DNA from: Streptomyces sp. NBC_00247
GTDB taxonomy: Bacteria; Actinomycetota; Actinomycetes; Streptomycetales; Streptomycetaceae
Length of the DNA: 64,000 nt
Assembly: GCF_036188265.1 (NCBI RefSeq)
Contig: NZ_CP108093.1
Location: 7,035,001 to 7,099,000, forward strand
Direction: 5' to 3'
This document shows, in pieces, positions 15,847 through 24,862 of the stretch (position 1 is its first letter; each line of letters opens with the position of its first letter). The translations under genes were made by a program, and so were the position numbers. Below the pieces are notes generated by a model. It was given only the letters and a program-made list of their open reading frames with translations, did no database searches and had not been told where the DNA came from.

Positions 15847-17161
15847 CCCGAGCACCGGGGCCGCTTCTCGGGACCGGGCCGCCGAGTCGGCGAGAGCGGC
15901 CCGCCGCCCCGCGCCACGCGGCGCGCGCCACGGGGGCCGGGCCGGTGCCGCCGTCGCCGTCACCGGTCTCGGGGTGGTCACCCCCGCGGGCGCCGACGAG
16001 CACTCCTTCTGGGCGGGGCTGTGCTCCGGCCGGTCGACGGCACGAAGGTGCGAGGAACTCGCCGGGCTGCCGGTCGACTTCGCCTGCCCCGTGGACAGCG
16101 TCGACCTCGACGCGGCGGTCGGCGGACGCGCGGTGTGGCGTATGGCGCGGTTCGTGAAGCTGGCCCTCGTCGCCGCCCGGCAGGCGGTCGCGGACGCCGG
16201 ACACGATCCCGCGCGCTGGGACGGCGGCCGGGTCGGCGTGGTGCTCGGAGTCGGGGTGGGCGGCGTCTCGGTGCTCGTCGACAACGCCCGCAGACTGGCC
16301 GACGACGGACCGGACGCCGTGTCACCACTGCTGGTCCCCATGATGATCCCGAACGCCGCCGCCGGGGAAGTGGCCATCGCGCTCGGGGCCCACGGGCCGA
16401 GCCTCGCCCCGGTCACCGCCTGCGCCTCCGGTGCGACGGCCATCAGTGTCGCCCGCGATCTGCTCGACAGCGGCCAGTGCGACATCGTGGTGGCGGGCGG
16501 CGCCGAATCCGTCCTCACCCCCCTCGTCGTCACCGCGTTCGCCCGGATGGGCGCCCTCTCCACCCGGTCCGACGACCCGGCGGGCGCCTCCCGCCCGTTC
16601 GCGGCCGACCGGGACGGCTTCGTCATGGGCGAGGGCGCCGCCATGCTCGTACTGGAACGCGAGGCGGACGTACGGGCCCGGAGCGGGCACACCCGCGCGC
16701 TGCTCGTCGGCGCCGGCTCCAGCACCGACGCCTACCACCCCACCGCACCCGAACCCGACGGCCGGGGCGCGCAGCGGGCGGTGGAGGAGGCCCTGCGGCA
16801 GGCCGGCTGGACACCCGGCGAGGTCGATCACGTCAACGCACACGGCACCTCCACCCTGCTCAACGACGCGATGGAGACCGCCCTCATCGGCCGGCTCTTC
16901 CCGCACGCGCCCACGGTCACCGCGCCCAAGGGCGTCGTCGGGCACACCCTCGCCGCGGCCGGGGCCATCGAGGCCGTGGCCACCGTGCTGACGCTGGAAC
17001 ACGGGCTCGTCCCGCCGATCGCCAACCTCGACTCGGTGACCGACGCGTTCGAGCTCGATTGCGTGGTGAAGGAGCCCCGCGGACAGTGCGTCGAGACCGC
17101 CGTGAGCCACTCCTTCGGCTTCGGCGGGCACAATGTCGCGCTGGCCTTCCGGAGCGCCTGA
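15830..17161 (+). CDS. 3-oxoacyl-ACP synthase II (KAS II / FabF-like), first copy
   Basis: A 443-residue ketosynthase with an extra basic N-terminus of about 40 residues before AVAVTGLGVVTPAG. The Cys-His-His triad is intact: Cys198 (TACASG), His338 (NAHGTS) and His372 (VVGHTLAAAG). The conserved end VSHSFGFGGHNVALAF is present. It should perform decarboxylative elongation on an ACP-bound chain. It overlaps KAS III upstream and is followed about 250 bases later by the acyl-CoA oxidase-like gene. Together with the second KAS II (20004-21227) it makes an unusual pair of active ketosynthases, not a KS/chain-length-factor pair, since both keep the Cys. Confidence 0.93.
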   Translation: MSQSADPSTGAASRDRAAESARAARRPAPRGARHGGRAGAAVAVTGLGVVTPAGADEHSFWAGLCSGRSTARRCEELAGLPVDFACPVDSVDLDAAVGGRAVWRMARFVKLALVAARQAVADAGHDPARWDGGRVGVVLGVGVGGVSVLVDNARRLADDGPDAVSPLLVPMMIPNAAAGEVAIALGAHGPSLAPVTACASGATAISVARDLLDSGQCDIVVAGGAESVLTPLVVTAFARMGALSTRSDDPAGASRPFAADRDGFVMGEGAAMLVLEREADVRARSGHTRALLVGAGSSTDAYHPTAPEPDGRGAQRAVEEALRQAGWTPGEVDHVNAHGTSTLLNDAMETALIGRLFPHAPTVTAPKGVVGHTLAAAGAIEAVATVLTLEHGLVPPIANLDSVTDAFELDCVVKEPRGQCVETAVSHSFGFGGHNVALAFRSA

Positions 17162-17409
17162 CGGGCCGTCACGGGTGCGACGGACACAGGTGCGGGCCTG
17201 CCGGCCCCGGAGCGTCACACGTCCGTGCCGCTCCCGTCCGGCCGGACTCGCGGCAGGCCGAATGCAGGTGGCGCGCTTCGCCCCGGGCGGGCGGGGCGGC
17301 TCACCTTCCCCCTTCCGCTTCCGCGGCCGGCGCGGGGGCGCCCGGCACGGCCGGCGGCCGGCGGCCGGCGAGGGGGTGTCCTCGCCGTTCCGTGATCGTT
17401 CAACGGAAC

Positions 17410-19281
17410 ATGACCCCTCTCCCCGCCGCGGCACCGCCGTCTGCCGTCACGGAGGCGCTGAGCGCCGTGATCTTCGGTCCCGACTTCCGCCGCGAGCACG
17501 CCTTCTGGCGCCGGCTGACCACCACCGAGCCCTTCCGGAGCGGTACATGCTCCACCCCCGAGGAGCAACTCGCTCTCTCCTACCAGCGGTTGCGGCTGAT
17601 CAACCGTTCCCTCGACAGTGCGGCCCGGCTCGCCTGCGACGTACGCGCCCTCACCGCGATGCACGAATGGCTCGGGCCGGTCGATCCCACCCTCGCCACG
17701 GTGGCGGGGATTCACTACAACCTGTTCCTCGGCAGTCTGCTCGACCACGACTCCGAGGGCCGCCGCGACCTCTCCGGTCCCCTGCGCATGGACGAGATCG
17801 GTACCTTCCTCTGTACGGAGGTCGCGCACGGCAACGACGCGACCGAGGTGGAGACGAGCGCCACGTACGACCGCGCGCGCGACGGATTCGTGCTGCGCAC
17901 CCCGCACGCGGGCGCGCAGAAGTTCATGCCCAACACCAGCCCGGTGGGCGGCCCCAAGAGCGGGCTGGTCGCCGCGCGGCTCGTCGTCGACGGCGCCGAC
18001 CACGGCGTCTTCCTCCTGCTGGTCCCCCTCACCGACGCCGTCGCCGCCCTCCCGGGCGTACGGGTGCGCAGGCTGCCGGCCCGGATGGGTTCGCCGGTGG
18101 ACCACTGCCTCACGTCGTTCGACGACTGCTTCGTGCCCCGTACGGCACTGCTCGCCGGACCTCAGGGACACGTGGGCGAGGGCGGCGAGTTCGCCGGCGC
18201 GCTGCCGAGCAGGCGGCGGCGCCTGCTCGTCTCCATCCGCAGGGTCACCCCCGGCAAACTCGCCATGAGTGCCTGCGCGGTCGGCTCGGCGCGCGTCGCG
18301 CTCGCCGTCGCCGTGCGCTACGCCGGGCACCGTACGGTCGCGGGCCCGCGTGGCACCGGCGCGATTCCCGTGTACGCCCACCGCACCCACCACGGCCCAC
18401 TGGCCGAGGCGTTGGCGACGGTCTTCGCGATGAGCCTGCTGCACCGCCGTGCGCTCGACCGCTGGGAGGTGAGCGCGGACGAGGCCGACCGGGCGGCGGC
18501 GGAGAGGCTGGTCGCGGTCGCCAAGGGGTGGATCACCTGGCAGGCGAGGGACGTGATCGTGGAATGCCGTGAACGCTGCGGCGCGCAGGGGCTGCTGGAG
18601 CACAACGGGCTCGCCGCACTGGTCACCGGCATCGAGGGCACCATCACCGCCGAGGGCGACAACCTTCCCGCGCACGCCAAGGCGGCGGCCGAGATGCTGC
18701 TCCTGGCGCCACAGGCCCCGGCGCACGCCGCCGACGGGGCGACGGCGCCGGCCGGCCTCCGGGACCCGGCCGTCCTGCGTGGGCTGCTCGCCGCTGTGGA
18801 GGCTCTCCGTTTCGCGCGGGCCCGGGCGCGGATGGGCGCCGCTCCGCCCGGGGACGCGCTCGGCCGCTGGAACGCGGCTTCGGGTGCCGCCCTGCGGGGG
18901 GTGGAGGAGTACGCGGTACGGCAGGCGGCCGAGGCGTTCGCGGAGGCCGTAGCCGCCCTGCCGGAAGGGGCCGCGCGCGAACGGCTCACCGAGGTCGAGT
19001 GGTTGTTCCTGCTCCGGCAGGTCGGCCGCAGCGCCGGAGAGCTGCTGGCCGTCGGACGGATGACGGCCGAACAGGTACGTGCACTGCCCGACTTGCACGA
19101 GGAGGCCGTGGCCACCGTCGCCGCGCACGCTCCCGCGCTGGTGGAGTCGTTCGCGCTGCCGGACGAACTCTTCGCGGAGCGCCCGATCGCCGGGCCCGCG
19201 TACGCCGATGCCTACGACGACCCCGAAGGCGCCTGGCACCGGACCGCTCCCGCCGGTGCGGCCGGGGAGGCCGTGCGATGA
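17410..19281 (+). CDS. Acyl-CoA oxidase/dehydrogenase-like flavoprotein
   Basis: A 623-residue protein on the acyl-CoA oxidase plan. An N-terminal helical domain is followed by the FAD/substrate beta domain (LCTEVAHGNDATEVETSATY, FMPNTSPVGGPKSG, HGVFLLLVPL), then helical domains with RCGAQGLLEHNGLAALVTGIEG and the catalytic Glu in TAEGDN (Glu415). Such enzymes introduce an alpha,beta double bond into an acyl thioester with FAD. The ATG at 17410 is preferred; GTG 17392 is in frame. In this cluster it may desaturate the growing or finished chain. Whether it uses CoA or ACP thioesters cannot be read from the sequence. Confidence 0.82.
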   Translation: MTPLPAAAPPSAVTEALSAVIFGPDFRREHAFWRRLTTTEPFRSGTCSTPEEQLALSYQRLRLINRSLDSAARLACDVRALTAMHEWLGPVDPTLATVAGIHYNLFLGSLLDHDSEGRRDLSGPLRMDEIGTFLCTEVAHGNDATEVETSATYDRARDGFVLRTPHAGAQKFMPNTSPVGGPKSGLVAARLVVDGADHGVFLLLVPLTDAVAALPGVRVRRLPARMGSPVDHCLTSFDDCFVPRTALLAGPQGHVGEGGEFAGALPSRRRRLLVSIRRVTPGKLAMSACAVGSARVALAVAVRYAGHRTVAGPRGTGAIPVYAHRTHHGPLAEALATVFAMSLLHRRALDRWEVSADEADRAAAERLVAVAKGWITWQARDVIVECRERCGAQGLLEHNGLAALVTGIEGTITAEGDNLPAHAKAAAEMLLLAPQAPAHAADGATAPAGLRDPAVLRGLLAAVEALRFARARARMGAAPPGDALGRWNAASGAALRGVEEYAVRQAAEAFAEAVAALPEGAARERLTEVEWLFLLRQVGRSAGELLAVGRMTAEQVRALPDLHEEAVATVAAHAPALVESFALPDELFAERPIAGPAYADAYDDPEGAWHRTAPAGAAGEAVR

Positions 19282-19324
19282 CCGGGGGAGGAGGCCGCCG
19301 GTGGTCCGGTGGGAAGTCCGGGCG

Positions 19325-19486
19325 ATGAACACCCGCCACGGGCGCGGCCGGACGGTACGCGAGGCCATGGGCTCACTGGGGGTGAAGACCGTCCTTCTGG
19401 CGTACTGGGGTACCGCCTTCGTGGTCTCGATGGGGCGGAAGAAGCCGCAGGTGGGCGTAGAGGAATCGGTTCGCCGGAATGCGTAA
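19325..19486 (+). CDS. Candidate 53-residue protein in the FAS-like cluster
   Basis: The frame begins MNTRHGRGRTVREAMGSL and includes a hydrophobic stretch TVLLAYWGTAFVVSMG, then a basic/acidic tail. GGGAAG lies upstream at acceptable spacing. Codon bias is only moderately streptomycete and weakens toward the end, close to an inserted repeat, so it may be a truncated remnant. I recognise no family. It lies 43 bases after the acyl-CoA oxidase-like gene and on the same strand. Confidence 0.3.
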   Translation: MNTRHGRGRTVREAMGSLGVKTVLLAYWGTAFVVSMGRKKPQVGVEESVRRNA

Positions 19487-19514
19487 CCAGACGGGGCTCA
19501 GCGAGTTAGGCCGT

Positions 19515-19675
19515 GTATCGACAGTCCCGCCCGTCCGGCGACGCCCGGCACGCACGCTCGCCGCGTCGTCGGGATCACCCCGATGCATCCAGTATCGGGG
19601 CGACCCTCCGCCGTGCGATGCACCGCATCTGACGCCGCGCACTGATCCACCACGAATTGCGGGACGACCCTCAGG
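19515..19675 (+). repeat. Intergenic hairpin repeat, copy 1
   Basis: A copy of the short repeat family also seen at 24610-24750, 37495-37660 and, truncated, 39598-39645. The centre is TCACCCCGATGC-ATCCA-GTATCGGGGCGA (19575-19603). Its right end GAATTGCGGGACGACCCT is a near match to the right terminus of the intact copy, while its left end has decayed. It separates the acyl-CoA oxidase-like gene from the ACP gene. Confidence 0.8.
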
Positions 19676-19746
19676 GCCTGTAGCGAGTTCCGGGCCGCTG
19701 AAGTGCCCGCCACCCCCAGGTACGTGCCGAACACAAGAGGAAGATC

Positions 19747-20007
19747 ATGAAGGCCATTCATCCGAAGATCGTCGGCGTGCTGACCGATACGTTCAAGGTG
19801 CCCCCGGCCGAGATTCACCCGGAGTCCACGATGGACAGCCTGGAGATGGACTCACTCGCGGTGGCGGAGTTCGCCGTCATCATCAAGGAAACCCTCGGCA
19901 TCCACACGCCCGTCGGCACCCTTCACCGGGACGCCACCCTCGCGGACGTCTCGGAGTTCATCCGCTCGGCGTCCCGCCGCACGGAACCGGTGAGCAACGC
20001 CCGATGA
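19747..20007 (+). CDS. Acyl carrier protein
   Basis: An 86-residue acidic four-helix carrier protein. The phosphopantetheine site is Ser36 in LEMDSLAVAEF, and helix III/IV is represented by TLADVSEFI. A second DSL triplet occurs at residues 30-32 just before the true site, but only the second has the hydrophobic context of a carrier site. The stop overlaps the start of the next KAS II gene (ATGA), so the two are translationally coupled. It differs from housekeeping ACP sequences and is probably dedicated to this cluster. Confidence 0.93.
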   Translation: MKAIHPKIVGVLTDTFKVPPAEIHPESTMDSLEMDSLAVAEFAVIIKETLGIHTPVGTLHRDATLADVSEFIRSASRRTEPVSNAR

Positions 20008-21227
20008 AGAGGCCCGAGATCGCCGTCACCGGACTGGGCATGATCACCCCGGCGGGCAACGACACGGCCTCCACCTGGGAAGGCGTGCTCGCCGGGGAGT
20101 CCTCGGCCCGCACGGTCCCCGAACTGGCCGGATGCGCCGTCGACTTCGCCTGCACGGTCACCGGCATCGATCTGGACGAGGCCGTCGGCGGCCGGACCGC
20201 CTACCGGATGGGCAAGTACGTCAAGTTCGCCGTACTCGCCGCCCGTGAGGCGGTCGCCGACGCCGGACTCGACCCGGGTGGCTGGGACGGTGCTCGGGTC
20301 TCGGTCGTGGTGGGCACCAGCAGCGGTGGATCGGCGGCCCTCTCCGAGCAGGCCGTGGTGCTCGACCGGCTGGGGGCCGAGGCGTCCTCACCGGCGGGCA
20401 TCCTGCTCACCATCCCCAACATGCCCGCGGCCGAGATCGCGATCCAGCTCGGTGCCACCGGCCCCAGTCTGGCTCCGTGCACGGCCTGTTCGTCCGGGGT
20501 CACCGCCCTTTCGGTGGCGCGGGACATGCTGATGAGCGGCCAGTGCGACATCGCCGTCGCGGGAGCCACCGAGTCGATCGTCTTCCCGGTGGCGATGACC
20601 GGTCTGGCCCGGTCCGGGGCGGCGGCCCTGCCGGACGGCGACCCGTCGAGGCTGTGCCGTCCGTTCGCCGAGGACCGCGCGGGCCTCGTCATGGGAGAGG
20701 GGGCCGCCATCATGGTGCTGGAGAGGGCCGAGGACGCCGTGGCCAGGGGGGCGGTGCCCAGGGCGCTGATCGCGGGCACGGGGGCCACCACCGACGCCCA
20801 CCACCCCACCAGCCCGCACCCCTCGGGCAAGGTGGCCCAGGCGGCCGTCGACGCCGCCCTCCGGGACGCCGACTGGCGAGCCGAGGACGTCGGACACGTC
20901 AACGCGCACGGCACGGCGACCCCGCTCAACGACGCCACCGAGGCCGCCCTCATCGCCCGGGCCTACCCCCACCGGCCGCCGGTCACCGCCCCCAAGGGAG
21001 TGCTCGGCCACTGCATGGGGGCGGCGGGCGCCATCGAGGCAGCGCTCACCGTGCTGACCCTCCAGCACCGGCTCGTCCCGCCGATCGCCAACCTGGACTC
21101 TCCCGCCCCCGGGTTCGACATCGACTGCGTCACCAAGGCGCCCCGGCCCGTCGCCGTCAGCCGGGCCGTCAGCCACTCCTTCGGATTCGGCGGCCACAAC
21201 GCCGTGATCGCGTTGCGGCTTCCCTGA
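20004..21227 (+). CDS. 3-oxoacyl-ACP synthase II (KAS II / FabF-like), second copy
   Basis: A 407-residue ketosynthase starting MKRPEIAVTGLGMITPAGND. The triad is complete: Cys162 (TACSSG), His302 (NAHGTA) and His336 (VLGHCMGAAG). It shares long blocks with the first copy, such as PPIANLDS and VSHSFGFGGHN, and is clearly its paralogue without the basic N-terminal extension. Coupled to the ACP gene by ATGA overlap, it probably works on that carrier. The cluster appears to end here, about 165 bases before the cobalamin riboswitch. Confidence 0.94.
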   Translation: MKRPEIAVTGLGMITPAGNDTASTWEGVLAGESSARTVPELAGCAVDFACTVTGIDLDEAVGGRTAYRMGKYVKFAVLAAREAVADAGLDPGGWDGARVSVVVGTSSGGSAALSEQAVVLDRLGAEASSPAGILLTIPNMPAAEIAIQLGATGPSLAPCTACSSGVTALSVARDMLMSGQCDIAVAGATESIVFPVAMTGLARSGAAALPDGDPSRLCRPFAEDRAGLVMGEGAAIMVLERAEDAVARGAVPRALIAGTGATTDAHHPTSPHPSGKVAQAAVDAALRDADWRAEDVGHVNAHGTATPLNDATEAALIARAYPHRPPVTAPKGVLGHCMGAAGAIEAALTVLTLQHRLVPPIANLDSPAPGFDIDCVTKAPRPVAVSRAVSHSFGFGGHNAVIALRLP

Positions 21228-21389
21228 CCACAGGGCCGTGGGACGCGGGCGCCGCCGGACGAATCCCCGGCGGCGCCCGCCGTCGTACACCCTTCCCCGG
21301 CCACCCGGCCGGGGGGCCGTACGGGACTCGGGCGGCCCCCCGGCGTGGTCCGGAGGGCGTGATAGCTTCCCAGTGCCAGTCGCACTCCA

Positions 21390-21545
21390 CACAGGGGTCA
21401 GGGAATCCGGTGAGAGTCCGGAACTGACGCGCAGCGGTGAGGGGGACGGGCGGGGCCACGGCCACTGGGAGACCCACGGGTGTCCTGGGAAGGCGCCCCG
21501 TCCGCACGAACCCGAGTCCGAAGACCTGCTGGCGCCCTGCGTCCC
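21390..21545 (+). promoter_or_regulatory. Cobalamin (B12) riboswitch
   Basis: The conserved cobalamin aptamer landmarks occur in order: GGGAATCCGGTGAGAGTCCG (21411-21420 area), the CGCAGCGGT core, CCACTGGGAGACCCACGGG, GGGAAGGCGC, and the B12-box equivalent GAGTCCGAAGACCTGCTGGC near 21513-21532. It lies in the leader of btuF, so binding of adenosylcobalamin should shut down the import operon. Confidence 0.93.
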
Positions 21546-21618
21546 GTACGGGTCGCAGTACTCCGTACAACGGGCCCCGCGCATGGGCCCAGAGACGCCG
21601 AGGTACCTCGTGCCCCCC

Positions 21619-22650
21619 ATGGCCCGATCCGCCCGTTCCGCTGCGCTGCTGACGGCGGGCATCCTGCTGCTGACCGCCTGCGGCGGCGCCGACGACAGCG
21701 CGCCCGCCGCCCAAAAGGCCGCTGACGGCTATCCGGTGACGCTCCAGAACTGCGGACGCACCGTCACCGTCACGTCCGCACCGCACCACGCGGTCTCCCT
21801 CAACCAGGGATCGACGGAGATCCTGCTCTCCCTGGGCCTCGCCGACCGGCTCGCGGCCACCGCGACCTGGACCGACCCCGTCATGAAGAGCCTGGAGAAG
21901 GCCAACGCGAAGGTCCCCAGGCTCTCCGACAACGCCCCCTCCTCGGAGAAGGTGTTGGAACAGGAGCCCGATTTCGTCAGCGCCTCCTTCGAATCAACCC
22001 TCGGCAAGGGCGGAGTCGCGCCCCGCGAGCAGTTCGAGGGCCTGGGCGTACCCACGTACGTCTCGCCCTCCGACTGCACCGGCAAGGACAACAGCGGCGA
22101 CGGTGACGGAGCCCGCTCCACCGCCCTCACCCTCGACAGCGTCTACGGCGAGATACGCGACCTCGCCGAGGTGTTCGGCGTACGGGAACGGGGCGAGGAG
22201 CTCATAGCCGGCCTGCGGGCCCGGGTGACGAAGGCCACGGACGGCATCGACGCCTCCCACACCACCCTCCTCTACTGGTTCGCCAACTCCGAGGCCCCCT
22301 ACCTGGCGGGCTGCTGCGGGGCACCCGGCGTCATCACCACCGAACTCGGCGCCGAGAACGTCTTCGACGACACCCACGAGGAGTGGCCCCAGATCAACTG
22401 GGAGACCATCGCCGACCGTGACCCGGACGTCCTCGTCATCGGCGACCTCACCCGCACGTCACAGACGGCCGAAAGCGCCGAGAAGAAGATCGAGTTCCTG
22501 GAGTCCAACCCGGTCACCCGGAACATGGACGCCGTACGGAACAAGCGGTACGTCCTGCTCAGCGGCCAGGCCATGAACCCCACCATCCGTACGGTGGAGG
22601 GCATCGAGCTCGTCGCCGCCGGGCTGCGCGAGTTGGGGCTCGCCGGATGA
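21619..22650 (+). CDS. btuF: Cobalamin/corrinoid ABC transporter substrate-binding lipoprotein
   Basis: A 343-residue lipoprotein: signal ARSAALLTAGILLLTACGG with lipobox LTAC and lipidated Cys21. The mature part is a TroA/FecB-type binding fold with VSLNQGSTEILLSLGLADRL, LEQEPDFVSASF, GVPTYVSPSDC and VEGIELVAAGLRELG. Position behind a cobalamin riboswitch and next to CbiZ argues for a B12 or corrinoid ligand, although the fold alone would also fit iron siderophores. ATG 21619 is chosen; GTG 21610 is in frame. It overlaps btuC by four bases. Confidence 0.9.
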   Translation: MARSARSAALLTAGILLLTACGGADDSAPAAQKAADGYPVTLQNCGRTVTVTSAPHHAVSLNQGSTEILLSLGLADRLAATATWTDPVMKSLEKANAKVPRLSDNAPSSEKVLEQEPDFVSASFESTLGKGGVAPREQFEGLGVPTYVSPSDCTGKDNSGDGDGARSTALTLDSVYGEIRDLAEVFGVRERGEELIAGLRARVTKATDGIDASHTTLLYWFANSEAPYLAGCCGAPGVITTELGAENVFDDTHEEWPQINWETIADRDPDVLVIGDLTRTSQTAESAEKKIEFLESNPVTRNMDAVRNKRYVLLSGQAMNPTIRTVEGIELVAAGLRELGLAG

Positions 22651-23777
22651 CCGCCGGCCCGGACCCGGCAGCCGTCCGCCCGCGGCCGTCGGCGAACGCC
22701 CCGGCCGGGACCGGCTCCGGTGCGCGGCCCGGTCACGTCGTACCGTCCGGGCTGCCGAGTCTGCGGAAGGCGCCCGAACCCCTCCTGTGGGGCGGCGGCA
22801 CCGTCCTCCTCCTGGCCTCCGTCGCGGTGGCCGTCACCATCGGCCCGGCCCGGATCTCCGTCGCCGACGTGTGGTCGGTGGTCGCCGCCCATCTGGGCCT
22901 CGGCGGCACGGAACTCAGCCCGATCCGGGACGGCATCGTCTGGGACCTCAGGATGCCGCGCACCCTGCTCGCGGCCGTCTGCGGCGCCGGGCTCGCGGTG
23001 TGCGGGACCGTCATGCAGTCGCTGCTCCGCAACCCGCTCGCCGACCCCTTCGTCCTCGGCGTCTCCTCCGGCGCGTCCACCGGCGCGGTCGTGGTCGTGG
23101 TGCTGGGCGTCGGCGGGGGAGCGGTGTCCCTCTCGGCGGGCGCGTTCGTCGGGGCGCTCGCCTCGTTCGCGCTCGTCCTGCTGCTCAGCCACACCCTCGG
23201 CGGCACCACGGACCGGGTCGTACTCTCGGGCGTCGCGGTGATGCAGTTGTTCTCCGCGCTCACTTCGTTCGTCGTGATGACCGCCGCCGACGCCGAACAG
23301 ACCCGCGGGGTGCTGTTCTGGCTGCTCGGCTCACTCAGCGGGGTCGGCTGGACGGACGTACGTCTTTGCACCGGCATCGTTCTCGTGACCCTGATGATCT
23401 GCCTGGGGCACGCCCGTACACTCGACGCCTTCGCCTTCGGGCAGGACGCGGCGGCCACCCTGGGCGTCCATGTCGCGCGCACCCGGACCGTGCTGCTCTG
23501 CACCACCGCGCTGCTGACCGCCGCACTGGTCAGCTCGGCCGGGGCGATCGGCTTCGTCGGCCTGGTGCTGCCGCACGCCGCGCGGGCCCTCGCGGGTGCC
23601 GGGCACCGCAGGCTGCTGCCGGTCACGGCGCTGGCCGGAGCGGTTTTCCTGGTCTGGGTCGACACCCTGGCCCGGACGGTCCTGGACCCGCAGGAGGTGC
23701 CGGTGGGCGTGGTCACCGCACTGATCGGGGTACCGGCCTTCGTACTGGTCCTGCACCGCACCCGGAGGGTCGTATGA
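22647..23777 (+). CDS. btuC: Corrinoid ABC transporter permease
   Basis: A 376-residue FecCD/BtuC-family permease with a proline-rich cytoplasmic N-terminus of about 45 residues and then about ten membrane spans. Family signatures include DLRMPRTLLAAVCGAGLAVC, MQSLLRNPLADPFVLGVSSG and SAGAIGFVGLVLPHAARALA, the last containing the coupling helix for the ATPase. It overlaps btuF and btuD by ATGA, so all three are translationally coupled under the riboswitch. It acts in the cytoplasmic membrane as a homodimer. Confidence 0.93.
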   Translation: MTAGPDPAAVRPRPSANAPAGTGSGARPGHVVPSGLPSLRKAPEPLLWGGGTVLLLASVAVAVTIGPARISVADVWSVVAAHLGLGGTELSPIRDGIVWDLRMPRTLLAAVCGAGLAVCGTVMQSLLRNPLADPFVLGVSSGASTGAVVVVVLGVGGGAVSLSAGAFVGALASFALVLLLSHTLGGTTDRVVLSGVAVMQLFSALTSFVVMTAADAEQTRGVLFWLLGSLSGVGWTDVRLCTGIVLVTLMICLGHARTLDAFAFGQDAAATLGVHVARTRTVLLCTTALLTAALVSSAGAIGFVGLVLPHAARALAGAGHRRLLPVTALAGAVFLVWVDTLARTVLDPQEVPVGVVTALIGVPAFVLVLHRTRRVV

Positions 23778-24574
23778 CCGCCCCCGCCCTGGGCCTGCGG
23801 GCCGACCGGGTGAGCCGGACGGCAGGAGGCCGCCTCATCCTCGACGGAGTGACCCTCGCCCCGGCGCCCGGCGCCACCGTCGGCCTGATCGGCCCCAACG
23901 GATCCGGAAAGTCCACCCTGTTGCGGGTGCTCGCGGGCGTCCTCCCGCCGGAAGACGGCCTCGTCACCCTCGACGGCGAGCCGCTGGCGGCGACGAGCCG
24001 GCGCGCGGTGGCACGGCGGGTCGCCGTGGTCGACCAGCACGCGGCCACCCAGGTCGAACTGAGTGTCCTGGACGTCGTACGCCTCGGGCGCATCCCGCAC
24101 CGCAGGGCCTGGTCGGGGCCGGGGCCCGCGGACGACGAAGCCGTGCGCGAGGCCATGGAACGGACCGGGCTGACCGACCGGGCCGGGCAGTCCTGGCACA
24201 CCCTGTCCGGCGGCGAACGCCAGCGGGTCCAGATCGCCCGCGCCCTGGCCCAGCGGCCTCGCGAACTCCTGCTGGACGAGCCCACCAACCACCTGGACGT
24301 CCAGCACCAGCTGGAGCTGCTGGCGTTGGTGTCCGCACTCCCGCTCACCTGCGTCGTCGCCCTGCACGACCTGAACCTGGCCGCGATGTTCTGCGACCTG
24401 GTCACCGTGATGGACGGCGGACGGGTGGTCGCCGCGGGCCCCCCGCACGAGGTGATCACCGAGCGACTGATCGCGGACGTCTACCGTGTGCGGTCGGTGG
24501 TCACCCCGGACGGCCCGCAGGGGCGGCCCAGCGTGCGGTTCCTGCCTCCAGCCCTGCCTCCCGCCGCAGTGTGA
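23774..24574 (+). CDS. btuD: Corrinoid ABC transporter ATP-binding protein
   Basis: A 266-residue ATPase with Walker A GPNGSGKST (residues 40-48), Q-loop VVDQH, signature LSGGERQRV, Walker B LLLDEPTNHLD and switch ALHDLN. It is of the FepC/BtuD type. It energises the BtuC permease. The operon ends here. An intergenic repeat and a strong hairpin follow before the convergent PRC-barrel gene. Confidence 0.93.
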   Translation: MTAPALGLRADRVSRTAGGRLILDGVTLAPAPGATVGLIGPNGSGKSTLLRVLAGVLPPEDGLVTLDGEPLAATSRRAVARRVAVVDQHAATQVELSVLDVVRLGRIPHRRAWSGPGPADDEAVREAMERTGLTDRAGQSWHTLSGGERQRVQIARALAQRPRELLLDEPTNHLDVQHQLELLALVSALPLTCVVALHDLNLAAMFCDLVTVMDGGRVVAAGPPHEVITERLIADVYRVRSVVTPDGPQGRPSVRFLPPALPPAAV

Positions 24575-24609
24575 CGCGGACGGGGCGCGGCGCTCGGGGC
24601 GGGGCTCGG

Positions 24610-24750
24610 GCGTGTTGCGGGAGTCCCGCCTGTGCGGCGACGCCCGGCACGCACGCTCGCCGCGTTGCCGCGATCACCCCGATACATCCAGTGTCGGGGT
24701 GACCCTCCGCCGTGCGATCGCACGCACCGGACGCCGCCGGACCCGCCCTC
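24610..24750 (+). repeat. Intergenic hairpin repeat, copy 2
   Basis: The same repeat family as copy 1, with near-identical GGCGACGCCCGGCACGCACG to its left. The core hairpin is TCACCCCGATAC (24674-24685) and GTGTCGGGGTGA (24691-24702) around ATCCA, with one G-U pair. Neither end retains the terminal inverted repeat of the intact element at 37495. Confidence 0.8.
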
Positions 24751-24782
24751 CGGACGGACGGCGCCACTTTCGACACACGCCC

Positions 24783-24816
24783 TCGGGGCGGATCCGTCAC
24801 TTCGGATCCGCCCCGA
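24783..24816. terminator. 14-bp perfect hairpin between convergent genes
   Basis: TCGGGGCGGATCCG (24783-24796) and its exact reverse complement (24803-24816) flank the loop TCACTT. It is placed to terminate both btuD and the convergent PRC-barrel gene. Confidence 0.85.
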
Positions 24817-24862
24817 ACCCCGCCCGTTCACACCCCCGGTCCGCCGCCGGGGGCGGACCGGG

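Noticed and set aside
15830..21227. Reading the two KAS II genes as a KS-alpha/chain-length-factor pair of an aromatic type II PKS
   Set aside because: Both proteins keep the active-site Cys and both His residues; a chain-length factor would have lost the Cys. No cyclase or ketoreductase is present.
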